Part shown: positions 1 through 13,550 of the stretch, one piece after another | Layout of the letters: every line of letters begins with the position of its first letter | Position numbering within the stretch: position 1 is the stretch's first letter | From: Deltaproteobacteria bacterium | Lineage (GTDB): Bacteria; Myxococcota; Myxococcia; Myxococcales; SZAS-1 | Length of the DNA: 64,000 nucleotides | Direction: 5' to 3' | Assembly (NCBI GenBank): GCA_018266075.1 | Contig: JAFEBB010000009.1 | Span: forward strand, 62,001 to 126,000 | Program-made: the position numbers and the translations under genes | The notes under the pieces: generated by a model | What the model was told of the DNA's origin: nothing | Database searches by the model: none | The model's input: only the letters and a program-made list of their open reading frames with translations

Positions 1-1345
1 CATTGGCGCTCGCGGACACCGTGCGCGAGCTGATCCCCGCCTCCTGACACGCGAGCTGCATGAGGATGGCCTGGTGCCGGCACACGCCGCGGCCCGCGGT
101 GATGAGGTCGCCCAGCTTCATCGGGTCCCAGTTCGAGTGGGCGTTCATCAGCGCCATGGCCTGCTTGCTGTTGGCGTCGGTGGTGTTCGCGTCCTCGTCC
201 GGGTAGCTCATCGTCTTGTTGCAGAGCAGGGTGAGGTCGACGAGCGCTTGCTTCTGGCCCGCGGCGATCTGCTCCGGCGTGCCGGTGGCGGGGATGTCCT
301 TCGCGGCGACAGCCTTGGCCTGGTCGAGGAAGCCCTTGAGCACCGGGTCGGTGTCCACGTTGATGCTCACGTCGTCGAACGTGGAGCCGTGGAGGTCGTA
401 GACCATCGGATCGTTCGCCGAGCGGATGGCGCTCTCCGACTCCTGCATGACCTTGCTGGTGCCGTCGGGCAGCGTGACCTTGACGTCGTACGTGCCGTTG
501 CCGTCGTACTTGACGATCTCGCCCTTCATCTCGCGCTTGTCGCTGTACACGACGCCGAGCGGGTTGCCGTCCTCGCCCTTGGTGGTGCCGGGCAGCGTCT
601 CCTTGTACACGCCGGGCATCTCCACTGAGACGGAGTCGCCCGCGTTGACCTTGAGCTTGCTCAGGTCCTGGTCCATCACGACGGAGATCTGGCGGCCCAC
701 GCCGTAGCTGGGCGCGAGCGTGGGATCGATGAGGAACTTCACGTCGGGCACGCGCACGGCCATGTGCGCGCCCGACTTGCCGAGGTCGGCGGCCATGAAG
801 ATCTGGCGGCTCGCGTTCGGGTCCTCGACGGCCTTGCCGCCCTGATCCACGAAGCTGCGGACGGTGTTGTCCTTGCCGCGCACGAGGTAGACGAGCTGGT
901 CCTTGGCGCTCGTCGACGCCGTGCCCGCGAGCGAGATCTGCGCGCCGGGGAACTGGCTCTTGAGCTGGTTGTAGACGGAGCCCGGCTTCGACGACGCATC
1001 GGCGGCGGCGATGAAGTTGGTGGCGACGGTCTGCACGTGCGACTTGAGGCCGTCGGTGTCGAGCAAGAACGACTTGTCGTAGCCGCCGATGACCTTCATC
1101 ACCGTGTCGGCGACGCGGCGGCCGCCCACGGCTGCGGGCGTGAGCTTGTCGGTGGCGACGCTGACCGTGGCGGCGTGCGCCTGGAAGTCGCTCTTGCCCT
1201 TGCGATCCTCGGCGGCGCTGTTGCGCGAGGGCGTCTTCGCGGGCGCGGTGTTCTTCGCCTCGGCGGGCTTGCCGCTGGCCTTCGGCGCGCTCGGCGCCGG
1301 CGTGGAGGGGAGCTTCGTCTTCGAGTCGGCGCCGCGGACGGTCAT
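1..1345 (-). CDS. Transglutaminase-like (EDR1-type) protein, C-terminus cut by the window edge
   Basis: The reading frame is open from the ATG at 1345 to the first base of the window, giving about 448 residues without a stop. The first 50 residues are rich in Ser, Pro, Ala and Lys and look disordered. A globular part follows, and at the truncated end the motif GRGVCRHQA (about residues 418-426) resembles the Cys-containing segment of transglutaminase/EDR1-like domains, where Cys is the nucleophile. The catalytic His and Asp would lie beyond the window. The start at 1345 is preferred because GGAG lies 8 nt before it; an in-frame ATG at 1387 has no ribosome site. No signal peptide is visible. 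The gene diverges from ftsH across 206 bp. The function is unknown; the fold call rests on one motif. Confidence 0.6.
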   Translation of the reverse strand, partial: MTVRGADSKTKLPSTPAPSAPKASGKPAEAKNTAPAKTPSRNSAAEDRKGKSDFQAHAATVSVATDKLTPAAVGGRRVADTVMKVIGGYDKSFLLDTDGLKSHVQTVATNFIAAADASSKPGSVYNQLKSQFPGAQISLAGTASTSAKDQLVYLVRGKDNTVRSFVDQGGKAVEDPNASRQIFMAADLGKSGAHMAVRVPDVKFLIDPTLAPSYGVGRQISVVMDQDLSKLKVNAGDSVSVEMPGVYKETLPGTTKGEDGNPLGVVYSDKREMKGEIVKYDGNGTYDVKVTLPDGTSKVMQESESAIRSANDPMVYDLHGSTFDDVSINVDTDPVLKGFLDQAKAVAAKDIPATGTPEQIAAGQKQALVDLTLLCNKTMSYPDEDANTTDANSKQAMALMNAHSNWDPMKLGDLITAGRGVCRHQAILMQLACQEAGISSRTVSASAN

Positions 1346-1551
1346 GGGAGACGCTCCAAGAAGCTTTATGGCGACATTGTCGTACATCGTCGCCAAAGGT
1401 TGCTTGTCGGGCCGGAAGCATAGCGCGGGTCCAGGCGTTCGTCGGAAAGAGCCGAGCGCTCGAAAAGCGCCTGCCCGCCCTGCAGCGGAGCGAGCGCGGT
1501 GCATAGGTTTTCCGCGTCGCGCTGCTGTCTGGCCGGTTGCCGGAGGAACGG

Positions 1552-3538
<1,987 letters not shown>

Positions 3539-3552
<14 letters not shown>

Positions 3553-4270
3553 CGGGCTCGGCGATGCGCTTCGGCGTGCGGAACGCGAGGTAGAACGCGC
3601 CGCCGAGCAGCACCAGGTCGAGCGCGGCGATGAGCACGCCCCAGAGGATTGCCGGCGGGAACAAGCTCGACGCGATGTTCGCCACGTCGCTCGCGCGCAT
3701 CTCGCCGCCGATCACCGCGCTCGACTCGAACAGGTAGTCGATGCGCGAGAGCGTATCGAGCCCGAAGCACACGGCCAGGAACTGGGCCACCCAGACGCGC
3801 CCGCCGCGCCACTTCCACGCCACCAGCCCAAGCACCGCGGCCACCGGCGCCAGCGCGATCCAGCCGACCAAAGTCCGGACCCACACTCCGAGTGAAATGG
3901 CAATCGCCAGCGCCAGGCCGCCGAGGGCGATCGCCGCGCGCCGCTGTCCGCGGGCGAAGAGCAGCATGGTCGCGCCCGCAATCGGCGGCCCGACCAGCCC
4001 TCCCGCCGACACCAACGCGGAACGAATCCCGAGCGGCGCGGCCGCGAGCGCCACACCCGAGGCGTCGCCGAAGATTTGAAGCGTGTCGAAGCGGCCGCCC
4101 ACGAGCACCGCCGTCAGCCCGTGGCCCATCTCGTGGACCCAGGTCGCGAGCAGCGTGAGCGGGTAGAGCACCAGCCGGCCAAAGGGCACGAGGTGCTCGA
4201 GCGCGAGCGCGGCGATGGCCGCGAGCACGAGGTCGAAGCGCGGCGTGGCGGCGTCTTGCGGCGAAGCCAT
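3539..4270 (-). CDS. M50B-type integral membrane metalloprotease
   Basis: The 243-residue product is almost entirely hydrophobic, with six or so predicted membrane helices and the zinc-binding motif HEMGH at residues 46-50, within a helix as in site-2-protease-like families. The size and early position of the motif fit the M50B-like family (PF13398-like), whose substrates are mostly unknown. The ATG at 4270 is preferred over an upstream in-frame start 54 nt earlier because the shorter protein begins just before the first helix. It converges on ftsH with a 14-nt overlap and diverges from the hydroxylase gene across 84 bp. Whether it works with FtsH in membrane protein turnover is only suggested by position. 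Confidence 0.75.
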
Positions 4271-4354
4271 GGCGGCACCCGGATAACGCCCGGCGTCAAG
4301 GTGCCGAGCGAGCCCACCCTCCAATTACGCGCGAGCCGCCTTAGTATTCCGTCA

Positions 4355-5080
4355 ATGGCTACGCCCGAGTACACCGAGGATCTGCTCCCCAACGAGAAGC
4401 GCGAGAAGATCCGCGCCGAGGCGCTGGGCACCGGTTTCTATTCGCCGTGGCTGCATCTGGGCGTGACGAGCATCGTCGGCGGCGGGCTGGTGGTCGCCGC
4501 CATCACCCAGCTCCACGACGTGACGCTCGGTCAGATTCTCTTCGGCGTGGCGCTCTTCCTCTTCTCGAACGCGACCGAGTGGCGCATCCACAAGAGCCTC
4601 TTGCACCACCGCTTCAAGCTCGCGCCCGTGCTCTATGACCAGCACACGCCCATGCACCACATGATCTTCTACACGCACGACATGGCCGTGCGCAGTCGCC
4701 GCGAGTGGAAGGTCGTGCTCATCCCCAGCTTCGGGATCGTGATGGCGGCGGTGGGTCTGTTCCCGGTGATCGCGCTGCTGTGGATCTACAGCTCACACAA
4801 CATGGCGGCGGTCTTCACCATCGAGACCATGGGCTACATCGTGAGCTACGAGTGGCTGCACCTCTCGTATCACCTGGATCCGAAGAGTCCGATCGGCTCG
4901 CTGCGCATCATCGGCTTCCTGCGGCGGCACCACGCGCTGCACCACGATCCGCGGCTCATGCAGCGCTGGAACTTCAACGTCAGCCTGCCGCTGTGGGATC
5001 TCGTGCGGCGCACGTACGCGAGCACGCTCGAGGAGGCGCAGGCCCGCGACGCGGAGAAGAAGGCTGCGCGCACTGCGTAG
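4355..5080 (+). CDS. Fatty acid hydroxylase / sterol desaturase superfamily protein
   Basis: The 241-residue protein has several hydrophobic helices and the histidine clusters of the diiron fatty-acid hydroxylase superfamily: HKSLLHH, HTPMHH, HLSYH and HHALHH. In the family these bind two irons and hydroxylate lipid chains, carotenoids or sterols at the membrane. A much longer upstream reading frame exists, but the ATG at 4355 gives the natural N-terminus (MATPEYTEDLLPNEKR). No clear ribosome site precedes it, so the mRNA may be nearly leaderless. The substrate cannot be told from sequence. It ends at a strong hairpin shared with the convergent glutamine synthetase gene. Confidence 0.8.
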   Translation: MATPEYTEDLLPNEKREKIRAEALGTGFYSPWLHLGVTSIVGGGLVVAAITQLHDVTLGQILFGVALFLFSNATEWRIHKSLLHHRFKLAPVLYDQHTPMHHMIFYTHDMAVRSRREWKVVLIPSFGIVMAAVGLFPVIALLWIYSSHNMAAVFTIETMGYIVSYEWLHLSYHLDPKSPIGSLRIIGFLRRHHALHHDPRLMQRWNFNVSLPLWDLVRRTYASTLEEAQARDAEKKAARTA

Positions 5081-5087
5081 AAACACA

Positions 5088-5117
5088 ACGGCCGCCGCGC
5101 TCGCGCGCAGCGGCCGT
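5088..5117. terminator. Hairpin between converging hydroxylase and glnA genes
   Basis: ACGGCCGC (5088-5095) pairs perfectly with GCGGCCGT (5110-5117) around a GC-rich loop. Read on the minus strand it is followed by TTGTGTTTCT, so it looks like an intrinsic terminator for glnA. On the plus strand the tail is not T-rich. Confidence 0.6.
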
Positions 5118-5137
5118 CGAAGCAACCGCGAGGCCCT

Positions 5138-6583
5138 CTAGAACATCGACCAGAGCAGCTGGTTGGTGACCTCGTGGTGGAACATGACCTCTTCCTTCTT
5201 GATGCGCGTGCCCAGGATGCGCGGGCAGCGGTCGGCGGCGCTCTGCTTGAGCTCGGCGAAGCGGGTCTGCATGTCCTCGCCGAGGAGCTGGGCCACGAAG
5301 GTGGAGGCCTTGAAGTTGCGGATCGCGTCGTTGATGTTGTCCGGCAGGAACCGGGTGCGCTCGCGCTTGCCCTCCTTCTCCTTCGGGTCGCTCGCGGGGC
5401 CCTCGAGGCCGGTGCGGACGAGCGTGTAGAGCTCGAGGTACGGGTTCGCGTCCGGGGCCACCGAGCGGACCTCGATGCGCGCGCTGCGCTCGTTGCCGGT
5501 GGGGATGCGCACCATGGCGCCGCGGTTGTTGGCCGAGGCCTTGATCTGGTTGGGCGCCTCGAACGCCGGGTCGAGGCGGCGATACGAGTTCACGCTCGAG
5601 TTGAGGATGAGGCAGATGTCGTTGGCGTTGTTGAGGATGCGGTCGATGAAGTCCCAGCCCGGCGCGGAGAGGTTCTCCTCGCCGCCCTTCTCCCAGAACA
5701 GGTTCTTGCCGTTCCGGTTGATGCTCATGTTGGTGTGCATGCCCGTGCCGTTGATGCCGGTGACGGGCTTGGGCAGGAAGCTCGCGGTCATGCCCAGGTT
5801 GTGCGCCACCTGGCGGGAGAGCAGCTTGTAGAGCTGCACCTGGTCGGCGGCGATGATCGCCTCGGAGAAGGTGTAGTTCATCTCGAACTGGCTCGGCGCC
5901 ACCTCGGGATGGTCCTTCTCGTTCATGAAGCCCATCGAGCGCTGCACCTCGGCGGCGCGGTCGATGAACTGGCGGAGCGGGTCGTTGGGCAGCGAGTGGT
6001 AGTAGCCGCCCTCGCTCACGTAATCGAACTTGCCGGTGTCGTGGTAGTGGCGCTCGGCGTCGCGGCCCTTGAAGAGGAAGCCTTCGATCTCCATCGCCAC
6101 GTGGCAGACGCTCTTGTCCTTCTGCCACATGCCGTCGGTGAGCGCCTTGAGGCGGCCGCGGAAGTCGGCGGAGTAGGGCGAGCCGTCGCGGTTGAGCACG
6201 TGCGCGAAGGTGAGCACCTTGCCCGGGCCGAAGACGTCGGCCGGCAGCCAGTAGAAGCTCGGCCAGTCCACCTTCAGGCGCAGGTCGGACTCGTGCTGGT
6301 GCGAGAAGCCGCGGATGGAGCTGCCGTCGAAGGTGAGGTTGTCCTCGCTCTTGAGGAGGAACTTCTTGTCGTAGTCGAGCATGTGCAGCCGGCCTTCGAG
6401 GTCGGTGAAGCACACGGTCACGGCCTTGAGCCGCTTCTCATCCGAGATGGCCTTGCGACGCGACTCGGCGATCACGCCCTCGTCGGCGTGGCTCGCGCGC
6501 TGCTCCTTGGCAGCGAGGTTCCGCTCCTCGAGCTCGTCGTAGGGAATCTCCAGGAAGTTCCGCAGGGAGTTGTTCGCGTCCAT
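5138..6583 (-). CDS. glnA: Glutamine synthetase, type I family
   Basis: The enzyme condenses glutamate and ammonia with ATP. The 481-residue product carries GSI hallmarks: FDGSSIRGFS near the N-terminal third, an NGTGMHTNMS version of the NGSGMHxHxS signature, and NRGAMVRIP and RIEVRSVAPDANPYL near the C-terminus. Two points are unusual. The second His of the NGSGMHxHxS signature is Asn here. The region where adenylylated enzymes carry the NLYxLP tyrosine loop is a charged stretch (EGKRERTRFLP), so control by adenylylation looks unlikely. The ATG at 6583 has GAGGA upstream; an earlier in-frame start has no such site. It is single-gene, with a candidate sigma-70 promoter at 6635-6663. A glutamine-synthetase-like enzyme acting on another amine cannot be excluded. 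Confidence 0.88.
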   Translation of the reverse strand: MDANNSLRNFLEIPYDELEERNLAAKEQRASHADEGVIAESRRKAISDEKRLKAVTVCFTDLEGRLHMLDYDKKFLLKSEDNLTFDGSSIRGFSHQHESDLRLKVDWPSFYWLPADVFGPGKVLTFAHVLNRDGSPYSADFRGRLKALTDGMWQKDKSVCHVAMEIEGFLFKGRDAERHYHDTGKFDYVSEGGYYHSLPNDPLRQFIDRAAEVQRSMGFMNEKDHPEVAPSQFEMNYTFSEAIIAADQVQLYKLLSRQVAHNLGMTASFLPKPVTGINGTGMHTNMSINRNGKNLFWEKGGEENLSAPGWDFIDRILNNANDICLILNSSVNSYRRLDPAFEAPNQIKASANNRGAMVRIPTGNERSARIEVRSVAPDANPYLELYTLVRTGLEGPASDPKEKEGKRERTRFLPDNINDAIRNFKASTFVAQLLGEDMQTRFAELKQSAADRCPRILGTRIKKEEVMFHHEVTNQLLWSMF

Positions 6584-6937
6584 GTCTCGTCCTCGAATCG
6601 AAAAGGGAAGGTCCAGCCCCAAAAACGCGGCGTAAAACTACGCAAGCAAGTCTTGAAGTCAATCGACTTATTGCTCCGGGATTCCGATTAAGGGAATCGG
6701 CGCAGAAAAATGATTCAAATGGACGAGCGGATAACTCAACGATGTCCAGCCGCCGACGTCGCCGGCGACCCGGGGCTCGCCCGCCCACCCGCTGAGCCAA
6801 GAGCCTGAAAACGCTCAGCTGAGGGGCAGCCGACCGAAAAGAACGGCTAGTCGCTTGTGCGTTGGGGCCGATGTATGGCAATAGGCGACCCCCACGTACT
6901 ACCGACAACAACCTCTTTGATGAATCGGGCGGGAACC
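6584..6937. other. 354-bp divergent intergenic region, glnA / lipoprotein
   Basis: This spacer is clearly richer in A and T than the genes around it. It holds the candidate glnA promoter, nested short inverted repeats near 6679-6698 (GATTCC..GGAATC and CCGATT..AATCGG), and presumably the promoter of the lipoprotein gene. No open reading frame in it looks coding. Confidence 0.6.
6635..6663 (-). promoter_or_regulatory. Candidate glnA promoter
   Basis: Read on the minus strand, TTGACT (6663-6658) and TAGTTT (6640-6635) are separated by about 17 nt, 52 nt before the glnA start. No sigma-54 type GG-N10-GC element was seen. Confidence 0.4.
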
Positions 6938-9460
6938 ATGAAGAACACACTGCGCGGAATGCTCCTGGGCGCGCTGGCGGCGACGGCGCTGGCCTGCGGC
7001 GGCACCACCACCGCGGCCTCGTCGAGCACGGGCACGCACGGCTCGACCACCGGCCACGTGACCAACACCAGCGGCTCCACGGGTCACAGCGGCTCCACGG
7101 CCGCGAGCACCGGCACCAGCGGCTCCGGCGCGACCACGGCGTCGAACGGCACGACCACGGCGTCGAACGGCACGACCACGGCCACCAACGCCAGCGCCGC
7201 CACCGACACCGGCTCGACCGGCACCACGTCCACCACGGGCACCAACACCACGGGCTCGACGGGCACCACGGTGACCACCGGCCTCACGACGTCCACGTCG
7301 ACGTCGACCACGGGCACCACCGGCCGCACCACCTCGACCTCCACGTCGACCACGGGCACGACCGGCACCACCGTGAGCACCACCTCGACGTCGACCACGG
7401 GCACGACGGGCACCACGGTGACCACCGGCCTGACCACCTCGACCTCGACGAGCACCAGCACGGGCACGACGACCGCGGGCAACACCACCGGCACCACGAC
7501 CGCGGGCACGTCGACCAGCACCAGCACGGGCACCACCACCGCGGGCACCAGCGGCAGCTGTGATGTTCCCAGCTTCGGCACGCCGACCAACGGCGACATG
7601 GGCGCCACCTGCACGCCGTACGCGGACGGCGGCTCGGCGCAGTGCGCGGCCGGCGAGTACTGCCTCGGCGCGCAGGGCGCGAGCACGGGTGAGTGCTACG
7701 TCCTCAACTGCGACGCCACCAACCAGACGGGCTGCCCCGGTGACGCGTACTGCTACGACTTCGGCAGCGTGACGGCGTGCATCGCCCAGTGCGTCCCGGC
7801 CCTGGGCGGCTGCAACGGCAGCCAGGTCTGCCCGACGCTCTTCATCAACCCCAACGATCCCGAGCTCTGCAACGACCGCTGCACCAACGCGGCCAGCTGC
7901 AACGCGCCGGACGCGGGCACCACGTTCGTCTGCGACACCACCGCGGGCTACTGCAAGTGCACCCACGACGCCGACTGCGACGGCATCAACCCCGGCGACA
8001 AGTGCGACCTCGCCAGCGGCAGCTGCTACACGCCCTGCGGCAACGGCGGCGACTGCAGCGCGGCCCCGTACGGCGGCTGCTGCCTGAGCGTCTCGGGCGT
8101 GAGCGAGTGCGATCCGTACGGCCAGTCGGCGACCTCGACCACCACCACCGGCACCACCGGCACCGCCACGTCGACGACGGGCACCACGGCCACCTCGACG
8201 ACCGGCACCACCGCCGCGTCGACCACGGGCACCACCGCGACCTCGACCACGGGCACCACCGCCACGTCGACGACCGCCACGTCCACGACCGGCACCACCG
8301 CGACCTCGACGACCGGCACCAGCACCACCGGCACCTCGACCACCACCACGGGCACCAGCACCACCGGCTCCGCGGGCGTGTGCATCTCGCCGGATCCGAC
8401 GCCGGGCCTCATCGACAACGGCGACCTGGGCATGGGATGCACCGCTTATCCCGACGCCGGCTCGGCCAACTGCGCCACCGGTGAATACTGCCTCGGCACG
8501 CCGGGCGAGTGCGTCGGCACCTGCAGCCTGCTCGACGGCACGGGCTGCCCGGGCACCACGCTCTGCCTCGACGTCGGCCTGGGCACCGTGGGCATCTGCT
8601 ACGGCCTCTGCTACCCGGCCTCGACGCCCACCTGCCTCGGCTCGCAGGTCTGCCTGCCCTCCACGCCGAACGGCAACGACCTCAGCCTCTGCGTCGATCC
8701 CTGCGCGGCCACGAGCGACTGCAACGCGGCCGACGGCGGCACCACCAACGTCTGCGACACGAACAGCGGCCTCTGCAAGTGCACGCAGGACGCCGACTGC
8801 GGCTCGGGCTACACCTGCGACGTCGCCAGCGGCGAGTGCATCGTGGCCTGCCCGAGCAACGGCGTGTGCGGCTCGGGCTGCTGCGAGACGGCGGGCGGCG
8901 TGAGCTTCTGCGACTCCGCCGGCTACGTGCCCGACCTCACCATCACCGAGTACGTGACGGGCAGCAGCAACAACAAGGCGCTGGAGATCACCAACCTCTC
9001 CGGCCAGACCAAGACCCTCGCCGAGTACTCCATCCGCGAGTACGCCAACGGCGGCACCACCGTGAACGGCCAGTTCACGCTGGGCACGGCCACCAAGACC
9101 ACGATCGCTCCGGGCGAGGTGTGGGTGGTCTGCAACCCGGGCGTGAGCAACAGCACGCTGCTCGCGGCCTGCAAGCAGAACGGCACCGCGCAGGCGATGG
9201 GCTTCAACGGCAACGACGCCCTCGAGCTCGTGCACACCGCCAGCGGCACGGCGACCGTCATCGACAGCATCGGCCAGGTGGGCAACAACCCCGGCGCCGC
9301 GGGCTGGGTCGACGGCACGGTGAGCACCGTGGGCGAGATGGCGCGCATCTGCGGCACGCCGCCGGACACCGACTCCAGCGATGCCTACGACCCGGCGGTC
9401 GACTTCACCGGCGCCTCGGCCACGACGTTCAGCGGCTTCGGCACCTACAGCTGCCCGTAG
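6938..9460 (+). CDS. Large Cys-rich lipoprotein with Thr/Gly linkers and C-terminal lamin-tail domain
   Basis: The 840-residue product begins with a lipoprotein signal (lipobox LALAC type, Cys at residue 20), so it is exported and lipid-anchored. The order is: Thr/Ser/Gly linker (about 21-207), Cys-rich module A (207-393), second Thr/Gly linker (395-480), Cys-rich module B (480-665), then a lamin-tail-like (LTD) beta domain (about 668-840). Modules A and B share the same cysteine spacing and motifs (GEYCLG, CKCT.DADC), so they arose by internal duplication. The ATG at 6938 gives the signal peptide directly; the upstream extension does not. A separate lipoprotein at 60895-62193 has the same linker style. 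Its role is unknown; surface display, adhesion or a substrate of secreted processing are possibilities. Confidence 0.85.
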   Translation: MKNTLRGMLLGALAATALACGGTTTAASSSTGTHGSTTGHVTNTSGSTGHSGSTAASTGTSGSGATTASNGTTTASNGTTTATNASAATDTGSTGTTSTTGTNTTGSTGTTVTTGLTTSTSTSTTGTTGRTTSTSTSTTGTTGTTVSTTSTSTTGTTGTTVTTGLTTSTSTSTSTGTTTAGNTTGTTTAGTSTSTSTGTTTAGTSGSCDVPSFGTPTNGDMGATCTPYADGGSAQCAAGEYCLGAQGASTGECYVLNCDATNQTGCPGDAYCYDFGSVTACIAQCVPALGGCNGSQVCPTLFINPNDPELCNDRCTNAASCNAPDAGTTFVCDTTAGYCKCTHDADCDGINPGDKCDLASGSCYTPCGNGGDCSAAPYGGCCLSVSGVSECDPYGQSATSTTTTGTTGTATSTTGTTATSTTGTTAASTTGTTATSTTGTTATSTTATSTTGTTATSTTGTSTTGTSTTTTGTSTTGSAGVCISPDPTPGLIDNGDLGMGCTAYPDAGSANCATGEYCLGTPGECVGTCSLLDGTGCPGTTLCLDVGLGTVGICYGLCYPASTPTCLGSQVCLPSTPNGNDLSLCVDPCAATSDCNAADGGTTNVCDTNSGLCKCTQDADCGSGYTCDVASGECIVACPSNGVCGSGCCETAGGVSFCDSAGYVPDLTITEYVTGSSNNKALEITNLSGQTKTLAEYSIREYANGGTTVNGQFTLGTATKTTIAPGEVWVVCNPGVSNSTLLAACKQNGTAQAMGFNGNDALELVHTASGTATVIDSIGQVGNNPGAAGWVDGTVSTVGEMARICGTPPDTDSSDAYDPAVDFTGASATTFSGFGTYSCP
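7000..7556 (+). repeat. Degenerate Thr/Gly/Ser-coding repeat (linker 1)
   Basis: The stretch is built from degenerate repeats of ACC GGC ACC ACC and TCG ACG type, coding TTGTTG/TSTST patterns inside the lipoprotein. The units vary, so it is low-complexity rather than an exact tandem array. Confidence 0.85.
8129..8378 (+). repeat. Degenerate Thr/Gly/Ala/Ser-coding repeat (linker 2)
   Basis: Repeated units of about 18-24 bp code (A/S)TSTTGTT patterns between the two Cys-rich modules. Third positions vary among G and C, so recombination between copies is possible. Confidence 0.85.
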
Positions 9461-9480
9461 TCGCAATGCGCTGAGCACCT

Positions 9481-9518
9481 GGGCCCGTGTCCGCTCCGGC
9501 GGCGCGGGCCCTCGTGTT
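9481..9518 (+). terminator. Candidate terminator of the lipoprotein gene
   Basis: GGGCCCG (9481-9487) pairs with CGGGCCC (9505-9511) and is followed by TCGTGTT. It lies 21 nt after the stop and before the SOS box of dnaE2. Confidence 0.5.
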
Positions 9519-9539
9519 TCCGGGCCGGCTTGATCGACT

Positions 9540-9551
9540 GAACAAATGTTC
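9540..9551. promoter_or_regulatory. Perfect LexA-type SOS box before dnaE2
   Basis: GAACAAATGTTC is a perfect GAAC-N4-GTTC palindrome 13 nt before the dnaE2 ATG. This is the Gram-positive/actinobacterial LexA box form, and it also shares the CTGAAC/GTTCA context of described myxobacterial LexA sites. It predicts damage induction of dnaE2. Confidence 0.75.
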
Positions 9552-9564
9552 ATAGCTTGGGCGC

Positions 9565-12669
<3,105 letters not shown>

Positions 12670-12686
12670 CGCGCTAGAACCGCGAG

Positions 12687-13550
12687 ATGCCTCGACCGCA
12701 CGCCGTCTTGAAAGTCATCGGCGCCGACCGCGCCGGCCTCGTCGCCGATGTGGCGAACCTCTTGTTCCGCCTCGGCGCCAACATCCTCCACGCCGACGAC
12801 CACATCGACTTCGAAGCGGGCCTCTTCTTCCAGCGCGTGGAGTTCACGCTGCAGGGCGAGCTCACGTCGGGCGATCGCGAGCGCATCGGCGCCCAGATTG
12901 GCCAGACCTGCGACCAGTGGAAGATGCGCTGGGATCTGCGATGGCACGGCACGCCTCGACGCGTGGCGCTGCTCACCAGCAAGCACCCGCACTGCACGCT
13001 GGATCTCCTCGCGCGCCACCGCGCGGGCGAGCTCGCGTGCGAGCTCCCGGTCGTGATTTCGAACCACCCGGACCTGGAGCACGAGGTCACGCGCCGCGGC
13101 TACAAGTACGTGCACGAGCCCATCGCGGGCGGCGACAAGCGCGATCAAGAGCAGCGCATCCAGAAGCAGCTCGAGGCCGAGAAGATCGATCTGGTGGTGC
13201 TCGCGCGCTACATGCAGATCCTCTCGAGCGACTTCGTGGCGCCGTGGAGAGAGCGCATCCTCAACATCCACCACTCGTTCTTGCCCGCGTTCGCTGGGGC
13301 CGAGCCGTACAAGCAGGCCTACCGCCGCGGCGTGAAGCTCATCGGCGCCACCAGCCACTACGTCACGGCCGACCTCGATGAAGGCCCGATCGTGTGGCAG
13401 GACGTGACGCGCGTCTCGCACCGAGACAGCGTCGACGACCTCGTGCGCAAGGGCCGCGACCTCGAGCGCGTGGTGCTCGCCAACGCCGTCCGCTGCGCGC
13501 TCGAAGATCGAATCATCGCGTACGGCAACAAGACCGTGGTCTTCGATTGA
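12687..13550 (+). CDS. purU: Formyltetrahydrofolate deformylase PurU
   Basis: PurU hydrolyses 10-formyl-THF to THF and formate, balancing one-carbon pools and supplying formate for PurT. The 287-residue length is standard. An N-terminal ACT regulatory domain (about 1-85) is followed by a formyltransferase-like domain with the active-site region ILNIHHSFLPAF and the conserved SHYVTADLDEGPI. The start at 12687 is 17 bp after dnaE2. The stop overlaps the start of the next gene, suggesting coupled translation. folD elsewhere in the window (27682-28542) makes its substrate. Confidence 0.95.
   Translation: MPRPHAVLKVIGADRAGLVADVANLLFRLGANILHADDHIDFEAGLFFQRVEFTLQGELTSGDRERIGAQIGQTCDQWKMRWDLRWHGTPRRVALLTSKHPHCTLDLLARHRAGELACELPVVISNHPDLEHEVTRRGYKYVHEPIAGGDKRDQEQRIQKQLEAEKIDLVVLARYMQILSSDFVAPWRERILNIHHSFLPAFAGAEPYKQAYRRGVKLIGATSHYVTADLDEGPIVWQDVTRVSHRDSVDDLVRKGRDLERVVLANAVRCALEDRIIAYGNKTVVFD

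Noticed and set aside
7000-7556. CRISPR-like array in the Thr/Gly repeats
   Set aside because: The units are codon-phased, degenerate and without unique spacers; they code a protein linker.
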